A stretch of 64,000 nucleotides of DNA. Origin: Desulfovibrio legallii. GTDB taxonomy: Bacteria; Desulfobacterota; Desulfovibrionia; Desulfovibrionales; Desulfovibrionaceae. The notes under the pieces are model-generated. The model saw nothing but the letters and a program-made list of their open reading frames with translations, was not told the DNA's origin and ran no database searches. A program made the position numbers and the translations under genes. Location of the stretch: NCBI RefSeq assembly GCF_900102485.1, contig NZ_FNBX01000013.1, forward strand, positions 7,954-71,953. The letters run 5' to 3'. This document shows, piece by piece, positions 14,573 through 22,433 of this stretch. Position 1 is the stretch's first letter. The number at the start of each line of letters is the position of its first letter.

Positions 14573-17569
14573 ATGCTCTACAGGGTGGAAACCGGCCCCC
14601 ACGCCGGAATGGACGACACGCAGGGCCGCAAGACGGCCCAGCGCTTGCGTAAGGATCTCAACCTGGCCGTGGCCGAGGTGCGGCAGACCAAGGTCTTTAC
14701 CGTGGACGGCCTGGATGCCGCCCAGGTGCAGCGGCTGCTGGACGAAGGCGTGTGGCACGACCCCATCCTGCAGCAGGCCGCGCTCACGCCCCTGCCGTTG
14801 GCGCAGCCCGCCCAGTGGTTCGTGGAAGTGGGCTTCCGCCCCGGCGTCACGGATAACGAGGCCCGCACGGCGCGGGATACGGCCGCCCTGGTGCTGGGCC
14901 TGCCGCGCGAGAGCCTGCGCGTCTACACCTCCGTGCAGTACCGCCTCAGTTCGGACGCCGCCGCGCCCCTCGGGCGCGAGCAGGTGGAGGCCCTGGCCCG
15001 TGATCTGCTCTGCAATACGCTTATCCAGCGCTACCGCATCAAAAGCGCGGCGGAGTGGGCGGCGGAGCCCGGCTTTGCGCCGCAGGCGGCTGCTGTTACC
15101 GGCACGGCCGACGCCACAGTGGAAACCATCGCTCTTTCGGGCATGGACGACGCGGCCTTGCAGCAGGCCAGCCGGGAAAACACCTGGGCCCTGAACCTTG
15201 CGGAGCTGCACCGCATCCGCGCGCACTTCACCGGGCTGGAGGAAGCCGCCCGCCGCGCGGCCCTGCAACTGCCCGCCGACCCCACGGACGTGGAAATGGA
15301 AGTGCTGGCCCAGACCTGGTCCGAGCACTGCAAGCACAAAATTTTCGCCGCGCGCATCGAGTATACGGATGCGGATACGGGCCGCCGCGAGGTGGTGGAC
15401 AACCTGTACAAGACCTGCATCCGCGACGCCACGGCCATTCTGCGGGAGCGCATGGGCGCCAATGACTACTGCAAATCCGTGTTCAAGGACAATGCGGGCG
15501 TCATTGCCTTCATCAACGGCTACGATGCCTGCATCAAGGTGGAGACGCACAACAGCCCTTCGGCCCTGGATCCTTACGGCGGGGCGCTCACGGGCATTGT
15601 GGGCGTGAACCGCGACCCCATGGGCACGGGCATGGGCGCGGAGCTGGTCTGCAATACGGATGTTTTCTGCTTTGCCTCGCCCTTTTACGACCAGCCCCTG
15701 CCCCCGCGCCTGCTGCACCCCCGCCGGGTGCTGGAAGGCGTGCGCGAGGGCGTGGAGCACGGCGGCAACAAATCCGGCATCCCCACGGTCAACGGCTCGC
15801 TGGTTTTTGACGAGCGCTTTCTGGGCAAGCCGCTGGTCTTCTGCGGCACTGTGGGCCTGCTGCCGGCCGAGATCAACGGCCGCGCCGGCTGGTACAAGAA
15901 GGCGGAGCCGGGCGACGTCATCGTCATGACCGGCGGGCGCATCGGCAAGGACGGCATCCACGGGGCCACCTTCTCCTCCGAGGAACTGCACGAAGGCTCC
16001 CCGGCCACGGCCGTGCAGATCGGCGATCCCATCACCCAGCGCAAGATGTACGACTTTATCCTGCGCGCGCGGGATATGGGCCTTTACCACGCCATTACGG
16101 ACAACGGCGCGGGCGGCCTTTCGTCCTCCGTGGGCGAAATGGCCGAGGATACGGGCGGCTGCGTGCTGGACGCGGCCAAGGCCCCCCTGAAGTACGACGG
16201 CTTGCGGCCGTGGGAAATTCTGCTCTCCGAGGCGCAGGAGCGCATGACCCTGGCCGTGCCCCCGGACAAGCTGGAGAGCTTCCTGGAGCTGGCCGCCCGC
16301 ATGGATGTGGAAGCCACCGCCCTGGGATATTTTACGGAGTCCGGCTACTTTGAAGTGCGCTACGGCGAGCGGGTGGTGGCCTCCCTGGATATGGACTTCA
16401 TGCACAACGGCGTGCCCCAGCTGCGTCTGGAAGCCCAGTGGCGCGCGCCTGAGGCGCGGGACGTCCGCGTGGATGTGGCCCAGGTGGAGCAGGGGGCCTT
16501 TCTGCAGCGCATGCTGGGGCGGCTGAACATCTGCTCCAAGGAATACATCGTCCGCCAGTACGATCACGAGGTGCGCGGCGGCAGCGTGATCAAGCCCATG
16601 GTGGGCGTCAAGCGCGACGGCCCGTCGGACGCGGGCGTGCTGCGGCCCCTGCTGGAATCGGACGCCGGGCTGGTTGTTTCGCACGGCATCTGCCCCAAGT
16701 TCAGCGACTACGACGCCTACTGGATGATGGCCAACGCCATGGACGAGGCCATCCGCAACGCCGTGGCCGTGGGCGCCAACCCCGACGCCCTGGCCGGGGT
16801 AGACAACTTCTGCTGGTGCGACCCGGTGGCGAGCCCCGCCAATCCCGACGGCCGCTACAAGCTGGCCCAGCTGGTGCGGGCCTGCCGCGCCCTGCGCCAG
16901 TTCTCCCTGGCCTTCGGCGTGCCCTGCATTTCGGGCAAGGACTCCATGAAGAACGACTACACCGGCGGCGGCGAGCGCATCTCCATTCCGCCCACGGTGC
17001 TCTTCTCCGTGCTGGGGGTCATGGGCAATGTGACGGCCGCGCAGACCTCGGACTTCAAGCGCCCCGGCGATCTGATCTACCTTTTGGGCGGCACCTGGCG
17101 CGAAATGGCGGGCAGCGAGGCCGCCGACGAGCTGGGCCTCAAGGGCGGGCGCGTGCCCCATGTGGACGCGGCCGCGGCCCTGCCGCGCTACCGCGCCGTC
17201 AACGCGCTTATGGGGCAGAAAGCCATTGCCGCCTGCCACGACTGTTCCGACGGCGGCCTGGCCGTGGCCCTGGCCGAAATGTGCATCGGCGGCCGCCTGG
17301 GGGCCGAGGTGGATCTGAACGCCGTGCCCGCCCTGGAGACCATGAACCTCACCGAGCTGCTCTATAGCGAATCGGCCAGCCGTCTGGTGGTCAGCGTGCG
17401 GCCCGATCTGGGCATGATTTTTGACGCCCTGGGCCAGTGGCAGCTCTGCGCCCGCATCGGCACGGTCACCGAAGACGCGCGCCTGACCCTGCGCAGCGGG
17501 GACAGCGCGCTCTGCGCCGTGCCCGTGGAGGATCTTACCAAGGCCTTTAAGCGTACCCTCGACTGGTAG
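14573..17569 (+). CDS. purL: Phosphoribosylformylglycinamidine synthase with PurS-like N-terminus
   Basis: 998 residues: longer than the Bacillus-type PurL (~740) and shorter than the enterobacterial enzyme (~1295), because it lacks the C-terminal glutaminase domain. The first ~200 residues look like PurS-related sequence (WFVEVGFRPGVTDNEARTA, RVYTSVQYRL). The synthetase core has SEHCKHKIFAARI near residue 251, KVETHNSPSAL, DNGAGGLSSSVGEMAED and ISGKDSMKNDY. It makes FGAM from FGAR with ATP and ammonia, so a separate PurQ should be encoded elsewhere. The start at 14573 has GAGGAAG upstream. Confidence 0.92.
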   Translation: MLYRVETGPHAGMDDTQGRKTAQRLRKDLNLAVAEVRQTKVFTVDGLDAAQVQRLLDEGVWHDPILQQAALTPLPLAQPAQWFVEVGFRPGVTDNEARTARDTAALVLGLPRESLRVYTSVQYRLSSDAAAPLGREQVEALARDLLCNTLIQRYRIKSAAEWAAEPGFAPQAAAVTGTADATVETIALSGMDDAALQQASRENTWALNLAELHRIRAHFTGLEEAARRAALQLPADPTDVEMEVLAQTWSEHCKHKIFAARIEYTDADTGRREVVDNLYKTCIRDATAILRERMGANDYCKSVFKDNAGVIAFINGYDACIKVETHNSPSALDPYGGALTGIVGVNRDPMGTGMGAELVCNTDVFCFASPFYDQPLPPRLLHPRRVLEGVREGVEHGGNKSGIPTVNGSLVFDERFLGKPLVFCGTVGLLPAEINGRAGWYKKAEPGDVIVMTGGRIGKDGIHGATFSSEELHEGSPATAVQIGDPITQRKMYDFILRARDMGLYHAITDNGAGGLSSSVGEMAEDTGGCVLDAAKAPLKYDGLRPWEILLSEAQERMTLAVPPDKLESFLELAARMDVEATALGYFTESGYFEVRYGERVVASLDMDFMHNGVPQLRLEAQWRAPEARDVRVDVAQVEQGAFLQRMLGRLNICSKEYIVRQYDHEVRGGSVIKPMVGVKRDGPSDAGVLRPLLESDAGLVVSHGICPKFSDYDAYWMMANAMDEAIRNAVAVGANPDALAGVDNFCWCDPVASPANPDGRYKLAQLVRACRALRQFSLAFGVPCISGKDSMKNDYTGGGERISIPPTVLFSVLGVMGNVTAAQTSDFKRPGDLIYLLGGTWREMAGSEAADELGLKGGRVPHVDAAAALPRYRAVNALMGQKAIAACHDCSDGGLAVALAEMCIGGRLGAEVDLNAVPALETMNLTELLYSESASRLVVSVRPDLGMIFDALGQWQLCARIGTVTEDARLTLRSGDSALCAVPVEDLTKAFKRTLDW

Positions 17570-17628
17570 TCCGTCCCAGAGGCGCAAACGCAGCCTTGCT
17601 GCGCGGGCAGCGCTGCAGTAAGCCCTTT

Positions 17629-17804
17629 GCTTGCCCTTGAGAACGCAGTTCTCAAGGGCAAGCAGCGTTTATACGGCATTTGCTGCGGCTGCGCGGCAGA
17701 CGCCCGACGTGGAGACGTAAGCGCAGTTTATTTGCGCTGTTGCGCGCTGGAACGAGCGTTTCGTAATCTTTGGGCACGCCTGTTCTCAAGGGCAATCTGC
17801 TCTC
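17629..17804 (+). repeat. Dispersed structured repeat, family 1, copy A
   Basis: Begins with a perfect 16-bp inverted repeat (17629-17644 / 17648-17663, loop GCA). Then follows a body sharing blocks with copies B and C: GGCTGCG...GCAGACGC, a GCGCA-x5-TTGCGC hairpin, CGAGCGTTTCGTAATCTTTG and the end motif TGTTCTCAAGGGCAATCTGC. It lies downstream of purL and is non-coding. Confidence 0.65.
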
Positions 17805-17907
17805 AAGGGCCGTCCCGCCGGCAGGCAGGGGGCCCTTCTGCGTGGGCGGGCTCCATCCCCCGACCGGGCCTTGCCGCTGCAGCGGATGCGGCGCTGCCAG
17901 ACAGCAG

Positions 17908-17938
17908 GAGCGCCCCGGCCACAATGGCCGGGGCGCTC
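17908..17938 (-). terminator. GC-rich hairpin between purL and the deacetylase gene
   Basis: Perfect 14-bp stem (GAGCGCCCCGGCCA / TGGCCGGGGCGCTC) around CAA, 54 bp beyond the deacetylase stop. It probably ends transcription there, although no long T-run follows on either strand. Confidence 0.5.
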
Positions 17939-17991
17939 GGTGGTGCTTCCCTGTGGGGGGAGGAACAGCAAGAACTGTTACAGAGAAAAAA

Positions 17992-19137
17992 TCAGGAAAG
18001 GGAACCGCTTGCGGCGTGCGCGGCGGGCAGGGTCAGGCCTGAGGCCGGGGTGGAAGCCGGGTGCGGGTGGAGATCCAGGGGCCGGGCCTGGCCGGAAGAC
18101 CCGGCAGGGCTTTGCCCAGGCCTGGCGGGGCCGGCCTGCGCGGCGGAATCGGCCTGACCCGATGCCTGGGGCTTATCCGCCTGGGGCGTTTGCGTCTGGG
18201 GCGTTTGCGTCTGGGGTTCTGCCGTCTGCGGGCCTTCCGCAGCGGGGGCGTCGCGCCACGGCCAGGGGCGGCTGCTGCGGGCCAGGGGCACGGGCGTGGA
18301 GCCGGCGGGGTAGCTGGACGTGGGAAGCTCTTCGGCTTCGCGCACGCCGCGCACCTCGTGGGCGGCCACGGGCATTTCCGTGCCGCCGGGCAGCGCGTGG
18401 GGCGTCTGCCTGGTCATGAGCAGGCCCGGTTCCGGGTCCAGCAGCCCCTCCAGGTAATCGCTCACCGTGACAAAGCGCTGGCAGCCGCCGGCGCGCAGGT
18501 CGCGGATGATGCGGGGCAGATCGTCCACCGTGCGTTTGTGCGTGTCGTGAAACAAGAAAACGCCGCGCAGGGTTCCGGGCTGGTACACGGTGCCCAGGGT
18601 GGAGCGCAGGGTGGCGTAGTTGGCGGGCAGGCGCTGCCAGTCGCGGCTGTCCAGCGACCAGAGCAGCACCGTCAGGCCCTGCTCCGCGGCCACTTTTTCC
18701 GTATAGGCGTCAAAGGCCCCGTAAGGCGGGCGCAAAAAAACCGGGGCGGCCCCCAGGGAGCGCAGGATGGCGTCGGTGCGGCATATTTCCTCGGTCTTGC
18801 GCTCCGGGGAAAGCAGACGCAGGTTGGGGTGGGAGTAAGAATGGTTGCCCACCTCATGCCCTTCGGCCAGGATGCGCCGCACAATGTCCGGGTGGCGCTC
18901 CGCCTGGCTGCCCAGCAGAAAAAACGTGGCGGGAATGCCGTATTCCGCCAGCATGTCCAGCAATTGCGGCGTATTGACGGAGGGGCCGTCGTCAAAGGTG
19001 ATGGCGCAGAGGTTTTCGCGCATGGGCTGGCGCATAATGACGACGCCGTCCACCACCTTGGCGGAGGCCGCCTGTGCGGTCAGCGTCAGCAGCCCGAAGC
19101 AGGCCGCCATCCCTATATATTTGCAAAGCGCTCGCAT
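17992..19137 (-). CDS. Secreted polysaccharide deacetylase with Pro/Gln/Ala-rich tail
   Basis: 381 residues. An N-terminal signal peptide (MRALCKYIGMAACFGLLTLT..AQAASA) precedes a NodB-type domain: CAITFDDGPS, HEVGNHSYSHPNL (metal-binding His pair), FLRPPYGAFD and a FLFHDTH segment. It removes acetyl groups from an N- or O-acetylated glycan, perhaps peptidoglycan or an exopolysaccharide. The last ~120 residues are a low-complexity tail with TPQTQ units that probably reaches across the periplasm or is disordered. Start 19137 has GAGG upstream; the longer frame lacks a signal peptide. Confidence 0.87.
   Translation of the reverse strand: MRALCKYIGMAACFGLLTLTAQAASAKVVDGVVIMRQPMRENLCAITFDDGPSVNTPQLLDMLAEYGIPATFFLLGSQAERHPDIVRRILAEGHEVGNHSYSHPNLRLLSPERKTEEICRTDAILRSLGAAPVFLRPPYGAFDAYTEKVAAEQGLTVLLWSLDSRDWQRLPANYATLRSTLGTVYQPGTLRGVFLFHDTHKRTVDDLPRIIRDLRAGGCQRFVTVSDYLEGLLDPEPGLLMTRQTPHALPGGTEMPVAAHEVRGVREAEELPTSSYPAGSTPVPLARSSRPWPWRDAPAAEGPQTAEPQTQTPQTQTPQADKPQASGQADSAAQAGPARPGQSPAGSSGQARPLDLHPHPASTPASGLTLPAAHAASGSLS
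18181..18216. repeat. 15-bp tandem repeat inside the deacetylase tail
   Basis: The unit CTGGGGCGTTTGCGT occurs twice perfectly, followed by a third partial unit. It encodes the repeated Thr/Pro/Gln stretch and keeps the reading frame. Confidence 0.7.
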
Positions 19138-19331
19138 ACCCGGCCTCGAAAAAAAAGCGTCGGGCGGGGGAAAACCCGCCCACGGGGCAGGTCTAGCACT
19201 CCCCACGGCGCTCCGCAAGGCGGTGCGGTGTCTTTTGGCCGCCTGCGGCGCAGATCGGCCCGAAATAACCTGAAAAATGAAGGGAATAAAACGGCAAAAA
19301 AGTTTAAATTTTTTTACTTGGCAAAATTTTC

Positions 19332-19360
19332 TTGACGGCAGGGGTCTTTTTGCATAGAAA
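19332..19360 (+). promoter_or_regulatory. Sigma-70 promoter of the tRNA-Val/tRNA-Asp genes
   Basis: TTGACG, a 17-bp spacer, then TAGAAA, with an A/T-rich upstream stretch (19268-19330) like an UP element. The mature tRNA-Val begins 14 bp after the -10. Confidence 0.7.
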
Positions 19361-19373
19361 TCGGTCTCCGGGC

Positions 19374-19449
19374 GGGCAGTTAGCTCAGTTGGTAGAGCAT
19401 CGCCTTCACACGGCGGGGGTCACAGGTTCAAGTCCTGTACTGCCCACCA
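19374..19449 (+). tRNA. tRNA-Val (anticodon CAC)
   Basis: 76 nt with CCA encoded. Acceptor GGGCAGT pairs with ACTGCCC, D-arm TAGCTCAGTTGGTAGAGC, anticodon loop TTCACAC, T-arm with GGTTCAAGTCC. All arms fold in the cloverleaf. Confidence 0.95.
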
Positions 19450-19458
19450 GCCCACTAC

Positions 19459-19535
<77 letters not shown>

Positions 19536-19541
19536 GAAGTC

Positions 19542-19580
19542 AAACGCGGCACTGCGATCACATCGCGGTGCCGCGTTTTT
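19542..19580 (+). terminator. Intrinsic terminator after tRNA-Asp
   Basis: Stem AACGCGGCAC...GTGCCGCGTT with an inner TGCGAT/ATCGCG helix, followed by TTTTT. It starts 7 nt after the tRNA CCA. Confidence 0.85.
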
Positions 19581-19672
19581 CGTTTGTCCGCCGCCTGCTG
19601 CCATGCCGAAGGTCGGGTCTACACCAAAGACCGGGGCAGGCGCTTTCAGCGGGCCCTTTCCCGACACTTTTT

Positions 19673-19718
19673 GGCTCTGCCTCAAAGACCGGGGCATAGT
19701 GGTCTTTGAGGCAGAGCC
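19673..19718. repeat. Perfect 18-bp inverted repeat with 10-nt loop
   Basis: Arms 19673-19690 and 19701-19718 (GGCTCTGCCTCAAAGACC and its complement). Part of the sequence, CAAAGACCGGGGCA, also occurs at 19625-19638. It lies just beyond the end of the ATPase gene but has no T-run on that strand, so it is not a standard terminator. Confidence 0.7.
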
Positions 19719-19728
19719 GCAATCCCCG

Positions 19729-22053
19729 CTACCCTTGGATGCGGAACCAGCGCAGGCGCAGGGCGTTGCTGACCACAGAGACGGAGGAGAGGGCCATGGC
19801 GGTGCCGGCGATCATGGGGGAAAGCATGGGCCCGCCGAAGGCGTGCAGCAGCCCGGCGGCCACGGGCAGGCCCAGGATGTTGTAGCCGAAGGCCCAGAAC
19901 AGGTTCTGGCGGATGTTGCGCATGGTGGCGCGGGAAAGGGCCAGGGCGGTGAGCACGGCTTCCATGCCGTCGCGCATCAGCACCATGTCGCCAGCTTCGG
20001 CGCTCACGTCCACGCCCGTGCCCACGGCCATGCCCACATGGGCCGCGGCCAGGGCCGGGGCGTCGTTGACGCCGTCGCCCACCATGCCCACAATATTGCC
20101 TTCCCCTTGCAGGCGGCGCACATAGTCCGCCTTTTGCGCGGGCAGCAGGCCGGCGGCCACCTCGTCCACGCCGGCCTTGGCGGCCACGGCGCGGGCCGTG
20201 CGTTCGTTGTCGCCGGTGAGCATGACCACGCGCACGCCCATGCGGCGCAGGCGGCTTACTACAGAGGCGGATTCGGGGCGCAGAGCGTCTGCCAGGGCCA
20301 GAACGGCGGCCAGGCGGGCCTCCGCCCCTGCGCCCAGAGCCAGCAGCAGGGGCGTCTGCCCGGCTTCGGCCAGGGCCGTCAGGCGGTCCAGGACGTCCTG
20401 GGGCACGCTCAGGCCGCGTTCTTCCATAAAGGCGCGGTTGCCCACGGCCACATGTTCCGCGTTCACCTGCCCGGCAATGCCCAGGCCGGGGCTGACCACA
20501 ACGTCGTCCACCAAGGCGGCGGGGAGGTTACGCTCCTTGGCGGCGGCCAGAATGGCGTGGGCCAGGGGGTGTTCGGAGCGGGCTTCCAGGCTGGCGGTCA
20601 GGGTCAGCAGGGCGTTTTCGTCCTTTCCTTCCGCGCCGGGCAGCGCGTCCAGCCCCGTAAGCACGGGTTTGCCCGTGGTGAGGGTGCCGGTTTTGTCCAC
20701 GGCCAGCACGCTGATGCGCCCGGCCTGCTCCAGGGCCGCGCCGTTCTTGATCAGCACGCCCAGTTGCGCGCCCCGGCCCGTGCCCACCATGATGGACATG
20801 GGTGTGGCCAGGCCCATGGCGCAGGGGCAGGCCATGACCAGCACGGCCACAAACACGGTGAGGGCAGTGGTGACGGGTTCGTTGCTCAGAATAAGCCAGG
20901 CCAGGGCCGCCAGCACGGCCAGCAGCATGACCGCGGGCACGAAGTAGAAGCTCACTTTGTCCGCCAGGCGGGCAATGGGGGCCTTGCTGCCCTGGGCTTC
21001 GCGCACCAGGCGGATGATGCGGGCCAGGCGCGTGTCGCGGCCTACGGCTTCGGCCCGCAGGGTCAGGGAGCCCTCGCCGTTAACGCTGCCCGCCACCAGC
21101 TTGTCGTCCGGGGCCACGGGCACGGGCATGGATTCGCCCGTAAGCAGGGAAACGTCCACGGCGCTGCGGCCCGTAAGCACCACGCCGTCCACGGGCACGC
21201 GCCCGCCGGGCTTGAGCAGCAGGGTGTCGCCCGCCCGCACCTGGGCCAGGGGCACCTCCCGCGGGGGCTGCGCCGCGTCGGCGGGATCCAGCAGCAGGGC
21301 CGTCTGGGGGGTAAGGCTCATGAGCGCGCCCATGGCGTCCCCGGCCTTGCGCTTGGCCGTGGCCTCAAGAAACTGCCCCAGCTCGATCATGGTAAGCAGC
21401 ACGGCGCAGGATTCATAATAGAGATTCATGGCGCGGGTTACGGGCTCCGAACCGGCCAGGCCCAGCAGGGTATTGCCCAGGCTGAACAGGAAGGCCGCGC
21501 CCGTGCCCACGGCCACCAGGCTGTCCATGGCCGGGGCGCGACGCAGCAGGGCGGCGATGCCGTCCTTGTAAAAATGGCGGCCCAGCCAGACCACGGGCAG
21601 GGTCAGAAAAAACTGAACCAGCATGAAGGTGCGGGGCGCGCTGTGCGGCGCAAGCCAAGCGGGCAGGGGCAGGCCCGCCATGTGCCCCATGGAGACCGCC
21701 AGCAAAGGCACGGCAAAGCAGGCCATGGGGATGAGGCGGCGCAGCCGGGCCTGGATGTCGGCCAGGGTGCGGGCTTTGTTGGCGGCGAACTCGGCGGCGG
21801 CGTTGTCCTCGGCGGCGGGAGAGGCCGTAAAGCCCAAGGCGGCCACGCGCTCCACAAGATTTTTGCTGACGGCCTTTTCTTCGCCCGGTCTGGCCCAGAC
21901 CTCCGCTTTGGCCGTGGCCAGGTTGACGCTGATTTTATCCACGCCCTCCATCCGGCCCACCACCCGCTCGATGCGGGAGGAGCAGGCCGCGCAGTGCATG
22001 CCCCCTATGTCGAAGCGCAGGGGGCAGGCCCCCGTATCCTTGCTGGCGCTCAT
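19729..22053 (-). CDS. copA: Heavy-metal P1B-type ATPase (CopA-like)
   Basis: 774 residues. One N-terminal metal-binding domain (GMHCAACSSRIE, Cys21 and Cys24), then about eight membrane helices. It has the CPC metal-site motif (MACPCAMGLATP), the phosphorylation motif DKTGTLTTGKP, SEHPLAHAI and GDGVNDAPALAAA. The CPC motif and N-terminal CxxC point to Cu(I) export across the inner membrane. The ATG at 22053 has GGAGG upstream. A chaperone gene is divergent 84 bp away. Confidence 0.9.
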   Translation of the reverse strand: MSASKDTGACPLRFDIGGMHCAACSSRIERVVGRMEGVDKISVNLATAKAEVWARPGEEKAVSKNLVERVAALGFTASPAAEDNAAAEFAANKARTLADIQARLRRLIPMACFAVPLLAVSMGHMAGLPLPAWLAPHSAPRTFMLVQFFLTLPVVWLGRHFYKDGIAALLRRAPAMDSLVAVGTGAAFLFSLGNTLLGLAGSEPVTRAMNLYYESCAVLLTMIELGQFLEATAKRKAGDAMGALMSLTPQTALLLDPADAAQPPREVPLAQVRAGDTLLLKPGGRVPVDGVVLTGRSAVDVSLLTGESMPVPVAPDDKLVAGSVNGEGSLTLRAEAVGRDTRLARIIRLVREAQGSKAPIARLADKVSFYFVPAVMLLAVLAALAWLILSNEPVTTALTVFVAVLVMACPCAMGLATPMSIMVGTGRGAQLGVLIKNGAALEQAGRISVLAVDKTGTLTTGKPVLTGLDALPGAEGKDENALLTLTASLEARSEHPLAHAILAAAKERNLPAALVDDVVVSPGLGIAGQVNAEHVAVGNRAFMEERGLSVPQDVLDRLTALAEAGQTPLLLALGAGAEARLAAVLALADALRPESASVVSRLRRMGVRVVMLTGDNERTARAVAAKAGVDEVAAGLLPAQKADYVRRLQGEGNIVGMVGDGVNDAPALAAAHVGMAVGTGVDVSAEAGDMVLMRDGMEAVLTALALSRATMRNIRQNLFWAFGYNILGLPVAAGLLHAFGGPMLSPMIAGTAMALSSVSVVSNALRLRWFRIQG

Positions 22054-22137
22054 GCTGACCTCCGGCTTGTCATTGGCTGTGGCGGCGCGTACACTGCCGT
22101 CATCTGAAAATGAAAATTGTTTCCCAAGGAGGATACG
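22054..22137. promoter_or_regulatory. Divergent copA/copZ control region with Fur-like sequence
   Basis: 84 bp shared by two metal genes. TGAAAATGAAAATTGTTTCC (22104-22123) resembles a degenerate Fur-box array of GAAAAT units followed by a partial inverse. No clear copper-regulator operator is recognised. Confidence 0.4.
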
Positions 22138-22335
22138 ATGAAAACCCTGAAAGTCAATGGCATGCGCTGCGGGCACTGCAAGGCCTCGGTGGAGGAAGCG
22201 GCGGGCAAGATCGCCGGCGTGAAGAACCCCCAGGTGGATCTGGAGGCCAAGGAACTGCGCTTTGAGGAAAGCGCGCCCGTGGATATGGCCGCCCTGCGCG
22301 CCGCCATCACTGACATCGGCTTTGATCCGGAATAG
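22138..22335 (+). CDS. copZ: CopZ-like metallochaperone (HMA domain)
   Basis: 65 residues: a single heavy-metal-associated ferredoxin-like fold with the metal motif MRCGHC (Cys11, Cys14) and the usual GVKNPQVDLEAKELRF strand. It should deliver Cu(I) to the divergently encoded ATPase. GGAGG lies 6 nt before the ATG. Length and motif are normal for CopZ. Confidence 0.88.
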   Translation: MKTLKVNGMRCGHCKASVEEAAGKIAGVKNPQVDLEAKELRFEESAPVDMAALRAAITDIGFDPE

Positions 22336-22433
22336 CCGCCGTCTTGCCGTTTGCCGCCGAATATCGTAGGTATCGGCAATCACCACCGGGCTCGGCGGCC
22401 GCGTTGCCGCCGGGCCGCAACCACGGCGACGGC

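Noticed and set aside
14432..17587. Long minus-strand frame opposite purL
   Set aside because: Composition of an antisense shadow in GC-rich DNA; purL on the other strand has full family motifs.
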